Counted from the stretch's first letter, positions 17,173-26,398 are shown. The stretch is 64,000 nucleotides of DNA from Spirochaetales bacterium (GCA_028533045.1 JAQQAP010000041.1:50343-114342), one strand, 5' to 3'. Translations and numbers: made by a program. The notes: generated by a model from the sequence alone, not told the origin.

Positions 17173-17495
17173 AAGGAATCATACGGGTAATTCTGGGTAT
17201 CATAATTCTGGTGACGGGCATATTGGGCTTTTACTACCTGAAAGACTACGGCCTGGAAGAACGCTTTGTTCTGGCCGGAATCAGCCTCTCCCCCTTGATG
17301 CTGATTGCCACGGCGATTATACTGGCCTTCATTCTGCTGACCAACTTCTTCGCCTGGATAGCTATAGGCGGAGCACTTGTATTACTGGTCCTCTACTACG
17401 GCTTTGATAAAACCGTGATCGAGGGGCAGCAAATGATGATTATCTACCTGCTGATTTTCGGACTGGTGGATATCTGGATCAGTAAAAAAGATTAG
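17169..17495 (+). CDS. Small integral membrane protein
   Basis: 108 aa, function not recognised. Seen: about four hydrophobic segments (roughly 4-22, 33-55, 58-78 and 87-104) with short polar turns, no enzyme motif. ATGA overlap with the glycosyltransferase stop and a 12-nt gap to proA indicate cotranscription. Possibly a membrane partner of the glycosyltransferase. Confidence 0.75.
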   Translation: MKGIIRVILGIIILVTGILGFYYLKDYGLEERFVLAGISLSPLMLIATAIILAFILLTNFFAWIAIGGALVLLVLYYGFDKTVIEGQQMMIIYLLIFGLVDIWISKKD

Positions 17496-17507
17496 GAGAC
17501 CGAATCT

Positions 17508-18788
17508 GTGAAGGTAAGTGAAGCGGCCCAGTCGGCCAAAGAAGGTTCCCGCCGCCTGGCGGCCCTCAAGGGAGAGATTAAAAACCGGGCCCTCAAAGAA
17601 ATTGCGGGAACCCTGAATTCCCGGGCAAAGGATATTTTTGCCGCCAACGATAAGGACCTGCTACGGTCCAAAGAAGAGAATCTGGCCGCCCCGCTTCTTA
17701 AAAGACTCACCTTCAAGGAAGATAAACTGAATGAGGTTGTCCGGGGGATCGAATCGCTTATCGGACTTGAAGATCCGGTAGGAAAAAAGCTCCAGGCCAC
17801 AGAGCTGGACGAAGGATTGAATCTCTATAAAGTCGCCTGCCCCATTGGGGTTATCGGAATGATTTTCGAGTCCCGTCCGGACGCGCTGGTACAGATTGCC
17901 ACCCTCTGCCTTAAGAGCGGCAACGGGGTGCTTCTCAAAGGGGGCAGCGAAGCCAAGGAAACGAATCGCATCCTGGCCCGGATCATTCACGAAGCCAGCG
18001 TAAAAGCAGGATGTCCCGAGGGTTGGTTGCAATTGGTGGAAAGCCGGGAAGAGGTTCAGGAGATGCTTGCCCTGGATCACCTGATTGACCTGATTATCCC
18101 CCGCGGCTCCAATAGCTTCGTCCAGTACATAATGAAGAACTCCAACATCCCCGTCATGGGCCACGCCGACGGTATTTGCCACCTCTATATTGATGAGGCG
18201 GCGGACATAGAGAAGGCCGTTCCCATAGCGGTGGATTCCAAAACCCAGTATGTGGCCGTCTGCAACGCCATGGAAACCCTCCTGGTCCATAAGAACACCG
18301 CTCCCGAGCTTCTTCCCAAGTTAGAGAAAGCCTTAAAAGGAAAAAATGTAGAGATTCGCGGTTGTGGAGAAACCCTTGAGATAATTGATGCCCTTAAGGC
18401 CGACGAGACCGACTGGGCCACGGAATACCTGGATTACATCCTGTCTATCAAGATTGTCGATTCCATGGATGCCGCGATAGATCACATTCATCGCTACGGT
18501 TCGGGCCACACCGACGGTATCGTAACGGAAAATGCCGAATTAGCCGAAGAGTTTATGAACCGTGTGGATACGGCCGATGTTTTTTGGAACTGTTCCACCC
18601 GGTTTGCCGACGGTTACCGCTTTGGTTTAGGGGCGGAAGTGGGTGTCTCAACAGGAAAAATCCATGCCAGAGGCCCCGTAGGAATGGAAGGCCTCATGAT
18701 TTACAAATGGCGTCTCTACGGAGACGGCCATATTGTGGAAGACTACAGCAGCGGTAAAAAGAGTTTCACCCACAAGAAACTGGATTAA
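17508..18788 (+). CDS. proA: Gamma-glutamyl phosphate reductase (proline biosynthesis)
   Basis: 426 aa, normal for ProA. Seen: aldehyde-dehydrogenase fold with the catalytic Cys in SKTQYVAVCNAMET (near residue 249), FESRPDALVQIA, LLKGGSEAKETN and the C-terminal GLGAEVGVSTGKIHARGPVG. Starts at GTG with TTAGGAGA overlapping the preceding stop. Known: NADPH-dependent reduction of glutamyl-5-phosphate to glutamate semialdehyde. The partner proB is not in this window. Confidence 0.96.
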   Translation: MKVSEAAQSAKEGSRRLAALKGEIKNRALKEIAGTLNSRAKDIFAANDKDLLRSKEENLAAPLLKRLTFKEDKLNEVVRGIESLIGLEDPVGKKLQATELDEGLNLYKVACPIGVIGMIFESRPDALVQIATLCLKSGNGVLLKGGSEAKETNRILARIIHEASVKAGCPEGWLQLVESREEVQEMLALDHLIDLIIPRGSNSFVQYIMKNSNIPVMGHADGICHLYIDEAADIEKAVPIAVDSKTQYVAVCNAMETLLVHKNTAPELLPKLEKALKGKNVEIRGCGETLEIIDALKADETDWATEYLDYILSIKIVDSMDAAIDHIHRYGSGHTDGIVTENAELAEEFMNRVDTADVFWNCSTRFADGYRFGLGAEVGVSTGKIHARGPVGMEGLMIYKWRLYGDGHIVEDYSSGKKSFTHKKLD

Positions 18789-18817
18789 ACGGCCAACTTC
18801 CCGGCGGGGTTTCTCTC

Positions 18818-19408
18818 CTACTCCATCCAACCGGAGAGGAGCTTCGCCAACTCGCTCACCCCTATCTTCTTCTCCGCCGAATAGGGGATGAGAATAGCGG
18901 GAAGATTCATGCTTTCAAGCTCCTTCTCCACCTTTTTCACCGTTTTGATACGGTCATTTTTTCCCAGCTTATCCGCTTTATTCAAGAGAAAAGCAAATGC
19001 CCTGCCCGAATCACGCACCAGCTCGATCATGTCCCTATCCAGTGCGGTAAGGGGATGGCGCATATCCATAATGATAACCACACCCTTTAAGTTTTCCCGC
19101 TCCATAATATAACGGGTCATCTCCCAGCCCCAGCGTTCCTGCTCCTTTTTGGAAACCTTGGCATAACCATAGCCGGGAAGATCCACAAGACGGCACTTGG
19201 CATTAATATCAAAAAGATTGATCTCACGGGTTTTCCCGGGAACACTGGAAGATTTAGCCAGCTTTTTCTGCCCCACAAGGGAGTTAATCACACTGGATTT
19301 CCCCACATTGGAACGGCCGGAAAAGGCCACTTCCGCAGCAAGATCTTTGGGTAGGGTTTTGTTTGAGGGACAGGATTTTAAAAAACGGGTGGTTCGGAAA
19401 TTAATCAT
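18818..19408 (-). CDS. engB: Ribosome-biogenesis GTPase EngB/YsxC
   Basis: 196 aa from the ATG at 19408; the frame is open further upstream but that part overlaps cheD and does not look like the family. Seen: G1 GRSNVGKSSVIN, G3 DLPGYGYAKVS, G4 NKADK and G5 SAEKK. Known: EngB is an essential GTPase for 50S subunit assembly. Last gene on the chemotaxis strand, 19 nt after the cheD stop, so it may be read through from the che operon. Convergent with proA. Confidence 0.94.
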   Translation of the reverse strand: MINFRTTRFLKSCPSNKTLPKDLAAEVAFSGRSNVGKSSVINSLVGQKKLAKSSSVPGKTREINLFDINAKCRLVDLPGYGYAKVSKKEQERWGWEMTRYIMERENLKGVVIIMDMRHPLTALDRDMIELVRDSGRAFAFLLNKADKLGKNDRIKTVKKVEKELESMNLPAILIPYSAEKKIGVSELAKLLSGWME

Positions 19409-19427
19409 AAGCCCTAACCTAGCATGC

Positions 19428-20006
19428 CTACTCATCCTTGTCAAAAAGAATCACCGGACTTTCGATCTTTTTAGGAGAAACCGGGAGTTCATCAAGGGAA
19501 AAGGCTCTTTTTTTCTCTTTCTTCATAAGGATTTTAAAGGTTTGCGGGAAAAGATATAGCCGCCGCGACCGCTTCCCTCCCGTATCTTTCGCCAGGACCG
19601 GAATTCCCTCGTTCTTTAGAAAGTTCAAAGCATAGAGGACATTCTGGTGCCCAATGTCCGTAGAAGAAGCGGGCTCACTTCCCAAAAGTCGGCTTCCCCC
19701 AAAAACCTTGGCCTGCAGGTTTGCCTTTAAACTGCCGCCGCGAATAAATTCGTTCAAAAGTGATTCCATAGCAAAAGAGCCGTAACGTTCCAGGCGCATA
19801 AGCTCTCCGGTATTTGTTACATCCTTCCCTTCCACAAGCATAAAATGGTTCATACCGGCCATTTTTCTTTCCGAATCGTATAGGGAAACAGCCACACAGG
19901 AACCCAGAACCGTACTGATAACAACATCATCCCCGGTGGCATAAAATTCTCCCGGAGAAATATCGATAAGCTCTCGGTTGAATTTCGTATTGAAGTACCT
20001 ATACAT
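19428..20006 (-). CDS. cheD: Chemoreceptor glutamine deamidase CheD
   Basis: 192 aa. Seen: the CheD catalytic Cys in TVLGSCVAVSLYD and the His in GMNHFML, plus AKVFGGSRL. The C-terminal 30 residues (KKEKKRAFSLDELPVS onward) extend beyond the core. Known: CheD deamidates receptor glutamines and interacts with CheC in adaptation. Its ATG overlaps the end of the J-domain gene by 8 nt, with no independent ribosome site, so translation is likely coupled. No cheC is present in this window. Confidence 0.93.
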   Translation of the reverse strand: MYRYFNTKFNRELIDISPGEFYATGDDVVISTVLGSCVAVSLYDSERKMAGMNHFMLVEGKDVTNTGELMRLERYGSFAMESLLNEFIRGGSLKANLQAKVFGGSRLLGSEPASSTDIGHQNVLYALNFLKNEGIPVLAKDTGGKRSRRLYLFPQTFKILMKKEKKRAFSLDELPVSPKKIESPVILFDKDE

Positions 20007-20724
20007 AGGGCCGATACTTTCTGTTATGCCTAATAAAGAGAAGAAGCTGTTCCTTTAACTGAGCTTCGGTCAAAATATATTTCTTTGTGAAGTACGAGCC
20101 TATGGGGAGCCCGGTGAGCTTCTGTTCTCCCAGGAGGATGCGGCACTTATCTACGGTAAGATAACCAAGATTGACCGAGGCCAGGCCGAATCGCTGAGAG
20201 CTTTTCTTCTCCCGAAGGATTCTTATGATCTGCTCATCGGTCATCCAGCCCTTTTTGCGGGCCAGTTCTCCCAATTTAGGTCGATTGGTATACTGCCAGC
20301 TTAAGGCGGAAATAAGCTGTTCCCAGCTTATCTTTTTACAGTAATAGAGATATTCCGCAAAGCGGAGCTTCTTTTCCGGGCAACGCCCTTTATAGAATCC
20401 CACGGAAACACTTTGCTCTTTTGTCGCGTTGGGGCTCTCTTTTCTGACATGTACCTTGGAGGACCTGAAGGAAACACCCTTTTGTGCCATAATCCGGTCC
20501 ATGAGGATTTGATAATTATCGTTGATATTCTGGAAAGCCCGTCGCATCTGCTCCGGGTCTCTACCGCACTGAGCGGCCCGGTCCGGATGGGTTTTAAGAG
20601 CTTTCTTACGGAACTGTTTTTTAAGAACGTCTTCCTTTTGCACCAATTGGACCGCATCGGTGCAGTCAAACAGACCAAGACTGTTCAGAGCTCTTTTTTC
20701 TTCTTCGCTAAGGGGTTTTAACAT
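19999..20724 (-). CDS. J-domain protein with four MshEN-like 24-residue repeats
   Basis: 241 aa from the ATG at 20724, chosen because GGGAG lies 6 nt upstream. Seen: a J domain with HPD at 46-48, a basic linker, then four 24-residue helix-hairpin repeats at about 121-144, 150-173, 178-201 and 207-230. Repeats 1-2 and 3-4 are each separated by 5 residues. The pattern (R/K-[LF]-G-x3-...-G-x-[IL]...L...L..Q) matches the c-di-GMP-binding MshEN/T2SSE_N motif in outline, with several substitutions. Lies inside the chemotaxis operon, overlapping cheD. May link chaperone (DnaK) action or c-di-GMP to chemotaxis; inference only. Confidence 0.8.
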   Translation of the reverse strand: MLKPLSEEEKRALNSLGLFDCTDAVQLVQKEDVLKKQFRKKALKTHPDRAAQCGRDPEQMRRAFQNINDNYQILMDRIMAQKGVSFRSSKVHVRKESPNATKEQSVSVGFYKGRCPEKKLRFAEYLYYCKKISWEQLISALSWQYTNRPKLGELARKKGWMTDEQIIRILREKKSSQRFGLASVNLGYLTVDKCRILLGEQKLTGLPIGSYFTKKYILTEAQLKEQLLLFIRHNRKYRPYV

Positions 20725-20826
20725 GACCATCTCCCATGGGCGACAACACCGGCAGGGAGTCATCACCTGCTAATATTATCGGAGGAATCCCTTCGCACCT
20801 TAGCTTTCCGTACTCCCTAATTACAC

Positions 20827-22548
20827 CTAGAAAAGGGTGATTTCACTGGCGCCCGCCTGCTCATCATCAAGAACAACTCCGTCCGATTCTCCTCCTTCAC
20901 TTAAAGCCTTCTTATGAATAAAAATAGTAAATTTATCAATAAGTTTATTAATCAGCTCCCCTTCCAGAGCCCACTCTTCATAGGATGATCGGGACAGTTC
21001 TTTTTGAAGCTTATTCGCATAGCTTTCCTGCGCCTTCCCAAACTCTCCGCTTATACCGTCCATCTCTTTGATAAGAGCCTTCATATTTTTAAGATGTTCT
21101 TCTATAAGACCGGAAAAATCTCCAAAATCCCTGTTTACCCGGGCAAAGGAAGTAAAGTGCTCATTCAATTCACCCTGAAACTCTTCAATAGCCGCCAAAA
21201 TCGGGTCGAGCTCGTTAAAACTTTCTTCCATTTGAGATTTTACATGTTTAAAATAATCTATAAAATCCGTGACAATAAGGGAACTGGCTTTTTTAAAGTC
21301 ATCCACCGAATCCCCTATGTTTCCCAAAAGACTTTCCATCTCCCCTACGGTGTCATCAATGCTGTTGATAATATTTTCCATATTCTCCAGCTTACTCAGC
21401 TTGACGACCTCTATCCGGGACGCCACATGGATATTACGTATGGAATTCAAAACCTTGGTAAAAAGAGCAATCCCGTCTTCCAGGTCTTCTGTCAACTCTT
21501 CAAACTGTTCCGCACTCATATGGTTAACGGTATTTCCCCTATTCCGAGAGGAGAAGTAAAGGGTGAGAGATTTTCTGATATGGACCATTTGACTGCCCAT
21601 ATCATCCGTTTCAATTTCCCGGGCTTTCTTATTCATTTCCCGATTCAGAGTCTGGATAATCTCTTCCACATCTTTCTTCTCTGTACTGAACCGGTCAAAA
21701 GAGCGCTGAACGCTCTCGCGGATATCGTTAATGATAAATTGGCTTAATTCATAGGCCTGCTCGGAGAATTTCAGGTGATTCAGCTGCTCTTCCACGGTCT
21801 GCCCCGATTCAGTGTTATGAACCTCTTCCAGAGACAGGATGATATGGTCCACCGACTGGCGAACAATATCATGCTTTTGAACCTCTTCGAGGATCATATG
21901 AAGGGGAGAACGGATTTTATCTACTCCCCCCTCAAGAAATCGGCATTGATCGGCAAAAGCTTTTTCGTAAAAGACTAAACGGGAAACCAAGGATTCAAGG
22001 GTCTCGTAAATTTGACTAATATCCTTCCCCGTTTCCTTCTGACCGCTTTTAACCTGGTCAATCAGGCTCATATACTCCCGATCAAGATTCAAACCGAATT
22101 GACGGATTTCATTACTGGACTCCATGGCAAGACGGGAAACCCTTTGCAACTCCCGGGTTATGTAGGGGAAAGCTCCCCCGTTATTTCCCGCTTTAAGGGC
22201 GGCGACCATAGCATTAAGGGAGGTGAGTTCCAAATCCTTTGAGCACTCTTCCATCCCACCGATCCCCTCTTCTATGTGGGACAGCTTTTTTAGTTCCCGG
22301 TCAATGGTTTCGATCAGTTCCCCTTCCCGTTGACTGTTTTCCCGCGAAAAATTACTCTTTCCCTGCCTAAAGGCCTCTACATGGGCCGTAACATTGTCCA
22401 GGGTAGTATTTCCGCTTTCCCCTTCTTTAAGGCAAAGCAGTTCCCCGTCAAGCTGCTCAAAAAATCGGGGGTAGCTTTGAGACATGCCCAAATAGACATC
22501 CCCCAGCTCTTTAACAATCCGGTTAAGCCGTTCAACCATTTCGGCCAT
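20827..22548 (-). CDS. Soluble chemoreceptor-like coiled-coil protein in the che operon
   Basis: 573 aa. Seen: no signal peptide, no membrane segment, almost all heptad helix. Residues near 105-145 (LELTSLNAMVAALKAGNNGG, then ITRELQRVSRLA) are a degenerate version of the receptor hairpin tip ([17 protein letters not shown]). A second long coiled coil follows. Overlaps cheB by 1 nt. It may be a cytoplasmic receptor-like signalling or scaffold protein for CheA/CheW; the altered tip makes ordinary kinase control uncertain. Function not established. Confidence 0.75.
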   Translation of the reverse strand: MAEMVERLNRIVKELGDVYLGMSQSYPRFFEQLDGELLCLKEGESGNTTLDNVTAHVEAFRQGKSNFSRENSQREGELIETIDRELKKLSHIEEGIGGMEECSKDLELTSLNAMVAALKAGNNGGAFPYITRELQRVSRLAMESSNEIRQFGLNLDREYMSLIDQVKSGQKETGKDISQIYETLESLVSRLVFYEKAFADQCRFLEGGVDKIRSPLHMILEEVQKHDIVRQSVDHIILSLEEVHNTESGQTVEEQLNHLKFSEQAYELSQFIINDIRESVQRSFDRFSTEKKDVEEIIQTLNREMNKKAREIETDDMGSQMVHIRKSLTLYFSSRNRGNTVNHMSAEQFEELTEDLEDGIALFTKVLNSIRNIHVASRIEVVKLSKLENMENIINSIDDTVGEMESLLGNIGDSVDDFKKASSLIVTDFIDYFKHVKSQMEESFNELDPILAAIEEFQGELNEHFTSFARVNRDFGDFSGLIEEHLKNMKALIKEMDGISGEFGKAQESYANKLQKELSRSSYEEWALEGELINKLIDKFTIFIHKKALSEGGESDGVVLDDEQAGASEITLF

Positions 22549-23642
22549 TAGCGTACCTCCAGGCTTTTTTTCAAGGCTTCACCGGCTATTTTCTCCAGGG
22601 GAAGGATCATATCCACCGATCCCCGGGCAATGGCTTCCTTGGGCATACCAAACACAACGCAGCTGCTCTCATCCTGGGCAATATTATAGGAACCGGCTTT
22701 TTTCATCTCTTCCATCCCCCGGGCTCCGTCATCTCCCATACCAGTGAGAATAACCCCTATAATATTTTTCCCACCGTAACGGGCAGCGGAACGAAACAGG
22801 ACATCCACAGAAGGTTTATGGCGACATACCAGGGGCCCCTCTTTCAGTTCAACCGAATAGGCACGGCTGTCCCGTTTTAAAAGAAGATGGTACCCCCCGT
22901 TGGCAATCAAAGCCGTCCCGGGCAATACCTTATCTCCGTTTTCCGCTTCTTTTACGTTTATAGCGCATACTTCATTCATTCTGTCCGCAAATGAGCGGGT
23001 AAAATGTTCCGGCATGTGTTGGACAATGACGATACCGGGGCAGTTCACCGGCATGGCCTGAAGAAAAACCCTTAAAGCCTCGGTCCCCCCCGTAGAGGCC
23101 CCCACGGCCAGCACCTTTTCCGTGGCTCCTCCCAGGGAGCGGATAGGGGCGGGCATAATCACATCGGCGGTGAGTTTGGGAGACACCTTTTTACCGGGAC
23201 TCTGTGCAGCGGGACGAATCTTTGTCGTTGATTTACGGGATGCATGGGCCGCCCGTATAGCGTTGGAAATAGCAATGATCGATTCATTGAGAAAATCCCG
23301 GGTTCCCATTTTAGGTTTGGTGATAATCTCCACAGCCCCCAATTCGATAGCTCTTAAAGCGCTCTGCCCTCCCGAATCGGTTTTACCGGAACATATAATA
23401 GTAGGAATTGGCTTGCTTGCCATAAGTTTTTTGAGAAAGGTCAGACCGTCCATTCGGGGCATTTCTATATCCAGGATAAGCACATCCGGAGAAAACTGAG
23501 CGATTTTCTTCTCCCCGATAATGGGATCGGGAGCGGTAGCCAGGACTTCAATGCCCTTCTCCTGCTTCAGTAGTGTGGATAAAGTCTCTCTAACGACTGC
23601 AGAATCATCAATTATCAGTACACCAATATCGTTACTTCCCAT
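22548..23642 (-). CDS. cheB: Protein-glutamate methylesterase / deamidase CheB
   Basis: 364 aa. Seen: N-terminal receiver domain (IDDSAVVR, phospho-acceptor in LILDIEMPRMDG), linker, then the methylesterase domain with Ser in GASTGG, His in VQHMP and Asp in LTGMGDDGARG. Known: removes methyl groups from chemoreceptors on phosphorylation by CheA. Nine nt after cheA and overlapping the next gene by one base. Confidence 0.97.
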   Translation of the reverse strand: MGSNDIGVLIIDDSAVVRETLSTLLKQEKGIEVLATAPDPIIGEKKIAQFSPDVLILDIEMPRMDGLTFLKKLMASKPIPTIICSGKTDSGGQSALRAIELGAVEIITKPKMGTRDFLNESIIAISNAIRAAHASRKSTTKIRPAAQSPGKKVSPKLTADVIMPAPIRSLGGATEKVLAVGASTGGTEALRVFLQAMPVNCPGIVIVQHMPEHFTRSFADRMNEVCAINVKEAENGDKVLPGTALIANGGYHLLLKRDSRAYSVELKEGPLVCRHKPSVDVLFRSAARYGGKNIIGVILTGMGDDGARGMEEMKKAGSYNIAQDESSCVVFGMPKEAIARGSVDMILPLEKIAGEALKKSLEVR

Positions 23643-23651
23643 ACTCCCCTC

Positions 23652-25745
23652 TTATACGGCCGATCGTCTTTCGCTCTTTGCCAGGGCGGTTACCTTGTTC
23701 AGATCCAGAATCAGGGCCATAGTCCCGTCTCCCAGAATCGTAGCGCCCGTCACCAGTTGAAGATTCTTATACAGCCGCCCCAGATTTTTGATAACCGTTT
23801 GATAATCGCCCAACACTTCGTCCACGACAATACCGAAAATACCATTTTCCGTCTGGGTAACCACAAGGTGCTCCCGGGGGGGGAGTTCGCTTCTATCCAT
23901 AAACAATTCGCGCAAACGAATATAGGGGACCATGCTTTCACGGAATTCAAATAGACGTTTTTCCCTATGGAGCATTCTTTCTTCCTCATCCAGCTCAAGA
24001 CAGGCTTGAACGGAAGCGAGGGGAATCACAAACTTATCCTCTCCGATGCGTACAAGAAGCCCTTCAATAATAGCCAGGGTTAGAGGCAGACTCAGGGAGA
24101 TGGAAGACCCCCGTCCCACATCGCTGGAAATGAAGATACTGCCCCCCAGGCTTTCGATCTCTTTGGAGACCACATCCATCCCGACACCCCGTCCGGAGAC
24201 ATCGGTGACCTCCTGGGCAGTGGAAAATCCCGGCTGCAAAATCAGTTTGAAAACTTCGTTATCCGAAAGATTTTCCTCTCCGCTTATGAGCCCCTTTTCT
24301 ATGGCTTTGGACAGAATTCTCTCCCGGTTCAGGCCGGCCCCGTCATCGCGGATTTCTATCATAACGTTGGCCCCGGAATAACTCGCAGTAAGAGTTACCG
24401 TTCCCGCCTGCTTCTTACCGGCTGCCGCTCTGTTCTCCGGCGATTCGATACCATGATCCACCGCATTGCGAATCAAGTGAACCAGAGGATCGTTAAGCTT
24501 CTCGATAACGCTCTTGTCCAGTTCGGTCTCTCCCCCTTTGGTGACAAGGTTAATCTCCTTGCCCAGAGAACGGGAAAGATCGCGTACAAGCCGTTTGAAA
24601 CGGGAAAAGGTGGTTCCGATGGGAACCATTCGGAGTCCCATGGCGTTATCTCTTAGATCGGTGGAAAGACGTTCGATTAATTCGGCCAGAGCATTAAGGG
24701 AAGGATCATCCCGCTGCCCCGCAATTTGGGACAAACGGGCCTGGGCAGTCACAAGTTCCCCTACAGAGTCCACCAGACTATCCAGCTTCTGGCTCTTGAC
24801 GCGTATAGTAGTCTCCTTTTCACCGGCCGCTTTTTCCCGCAGTTTTCTCTCTTTCTGCTGTTGTTCCAGGGCAGATTCTATGTCGGTTTCCGAGACAAGA
24901 CCGCTCTCCAGCATAATCTGACCAACCGGTTTCTGTTCTTCAAGAACCCCGGACAAATCATTGTGAGTAATGAGGCCCTTATCAATAAGGATTTCCCCTA
25001 ATCGCTTTTCCTCCACTCCTTCGGCCAATTCGGAACTTTCCGCAATGACCGTAACTTCCAAATCACAGGAGGACTCCACGAAAATAAAGACATCCCGAAC
25101 ATCATTAATGGTAACAGAAGAGGTAAGAAAAATTTCCCAGCGGATATAGCAATGTTCCGGATTATAATTCTCCAGGTCGGGTATTTTTTGAGTATAGGGA
25201 ACACAGCTATATTCCCCCATTCCCTCCAATTCTTCCAAGAGGGCAATAAGTTTGGTACCGGATAAGAAAATCTCCCTGTCGGGAATAAACATTATACGAA
25301 AAAGAGTTACCCCCTTCTCCTTTTCTTCCTCCTCCTGCTCTTCCCCGGGGGGCTCGGCTTGAGGGGAATCTTCACCGGTAAGGGTATGGAATTCGGAGAT
25401 TAATTCCGATGACACCGCTTCGAACTCGGGAGTAACATCGGTGGGAGCGGAAATCATATCCTGAATATGGTCCCGGCTTCTCAAGGTAAGATCGATAAGG
25501 GTATGACTCACGGCCAGCTCGCTGTTTCTCACCTTGTCCAGCACCGATTCAACCACATGGGTAAAATCCACAATCCCTTTGAAGTCAAACATAGCTGCCG
25601 ACCCCTTAATGGTGTGCATAACCCGGAATACGGCGTCAATAATCTCTTTTTCCTCGGGAGATTCTTCCAGATTCAGAAGGTGCTCTTCCAGAGTCCCCAG
25701 CAGTTCTTCCGCTTCTTCAATGAAGACTTGCCTAAACTGATCCAT
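23652..25745 (-). CDS. cheA: Chemotaxis histidine kinase CheA with an inserted MshEN-like repeat pair
   Basis: 697 aa. Seen: Hpt domain with phospho-His44 (HTIKGSAAMF), an acidic linker, a ferredoxin-like domain about 144-240, two 24-residue repeats at 248-271 and 273-296 (RLGEILIDKGLITHNDL then PVGQIMLESGLVSETDI), then dimerisation, HATPase (NPLVHLIRNAVDHG, DDGAGL, GRGVGMDVV) and CheW-like domains. The repeat pair is not part of textbook CheA and resembles MshEN c-di-GMP motifs, though its spacer is 1 residue instead of 5. Start overlaps the STAS gene by 14 nt. Confidence 0.96.
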   Translation of the reverse strand: MDQFRQVFIEEAEELLGTLEEHLLNLEESPEEKEIIDAVFRVMHTIKGSAAMFDFKGIVDFTHVVESVLDKVRNSELAVSHTLIDLTLRSRDHIQDMISAPTDVTPEFEAVSSELISEFHTLTGEDSPQAEPPGEEQEEEEKEKGVTLFRIMFIPDREIFLSGTKLIALLEELEGMGEYSCVPYTQKIPDLENYNPEHCYIRWEIFLTSSVTINDVRDVFIFVESSCDLEVTVIAESSELAEGVEEKRLGEILIDKGLITHNDLSGVLEEQKPVGQIMLESGLVSETDIESALEQQQKERKLREKAAGEKETTIRVKSQKLDSLVDSVGELVTAQARLSQIAGQRDDPSLNALAELIERLSTDLRDNAMGLRMVPIGTTFSRFKRLVRDLSRSLGKEINLVTKGGETELDKSVIEKLNDPLVHLIRNAVDHGIESPENRAAAGKKQAGTVTLTASYSGANVMIEIRDDGAGLNRERILSKAIEKGLISGEENLSDNEVFKLILQPGFSTAQEVTDVSGRGVGMDVVSKEIESLGGSIFISSDVGRGSSISLSLPLTLAIIEGLLVRIGEDKFVIPLASVQACLELDEEERMLHREKRLFEFRESMVPYIRLRELFMDRSELPPREHLVVTQTENGIFGIVVDEVLGDYQTVIKNLGRLYKNLQLVTGATILGDGTMALILDLNKVTALAKSERRSAV

Positions 25746-26031
25746 GAACTCCTTCCTTTAACTGATCCAAACCGCAAAGATCGATCTTCTTTTCTATAGG
25801 AGAGGGAAGATTCGCCAAGGAGAAGGGTAATTCCTTCTCTTCACAGGAGCGCATAAGGCTGTACAACAGCTGTAATCCCGCATAGTCAACACTGTTAACT
25901 TCGGCCATATCGATCACAACAGGCCGTTCCTCATGAATGACCTTTACAAATTCATCATACTTATCGTTTACCAGAGAGATTTGAAACTCACTGGGCAGAT
26001 TCACCACTACAGGATTCTTTTTGCGCGCCAT
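25732..26031 (-). CDS. STAS-domain protein in the chemotaxis operon
   Basis: 99 aa. Seen: STAS fold with VVIDMAEVNSVDYAGLQLL. The usual phosphorylatable Ser/Thr position of anti-sigma-factor antagonists (DxSGxxxLD) reads DYAGLQLL, so Ser is replaced by Ala and phosphorylation control is doubtful. Strong GGAGG site. Overlaps cheA by 14 nt and follows cheY by 1 nt. Known: STAS proteins are found in some che operons; the role may be as a structural partner of CheA or the ATPase family. Confidence 0.85.
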   Translation of the reverse strand: MARKKNPVVVNLPSEFQISLVNDKYDEFVKVIHEERPVVIDMAEVNSVDYAGLQLLYSLMRSCEEKELPFSLANLPSPIEKKIDLCGLDQLKEGVHGSV

Positions 26032-26032
26032 A

Positions 26033-26398
26033 TCAACCTCCCAATACTTTTTTGATTACCGCCAAAACCTTCTGACTGTCAAAAGGCTTAACTATCCAAC
26101 CGGTCGCCCCCAGAGCCTTGCCCTTCTCCATAATGGATTGTTGTGACTCGGTCGTTAATACCAGCACGGGAGTAAACTTGTGATCCGGACTTTGCCGGAC
26201 ATTCTCCAAAAGGGTTAAACCGTCCATATTGGGCATGTTCACATCGGTTATGATTAACTGGGGCTTTGCGGTCTTCAAGACCTCCAGGGCCTCAACCCCG
26301 TCGGCCCCTTCCAGCACATCATATCCCCCTTCCTTAAGGAAGAATTTCAAACTGTCCCGAACAGTTCTGGAATCGTCTACAATCAAAATCTGCTTCAA
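26033..26398 (-). CDS. cheY: Chemotaxis response regulator CheY
   Basis: 121 aa, single receiver domain. Seen: acidic pocket VDDSR, phospho-acceptor Asp in LIITDVNMPNMDG, switch Thr in VLTTES and Lys in IVKPFD. Starts at TTG with GGAGG six bases upstream; MKQILIVDDS fits the family start. Ten nt after cheW in the operon. Known: phospho-CheY binds the flagellar switch. Confidence 0.95.
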   Translation of the reverse strand: MKQILIVDDSRTVRDSLKFFLKEGGYDVLEGADGVEALEVLKTAKPQLIITDVNMPNMDGLTLLENVRQSPDHKFTPVLVLTTESQQSIMEKGKALGATGWIVKPFDSQKVLAVIKKVLGG

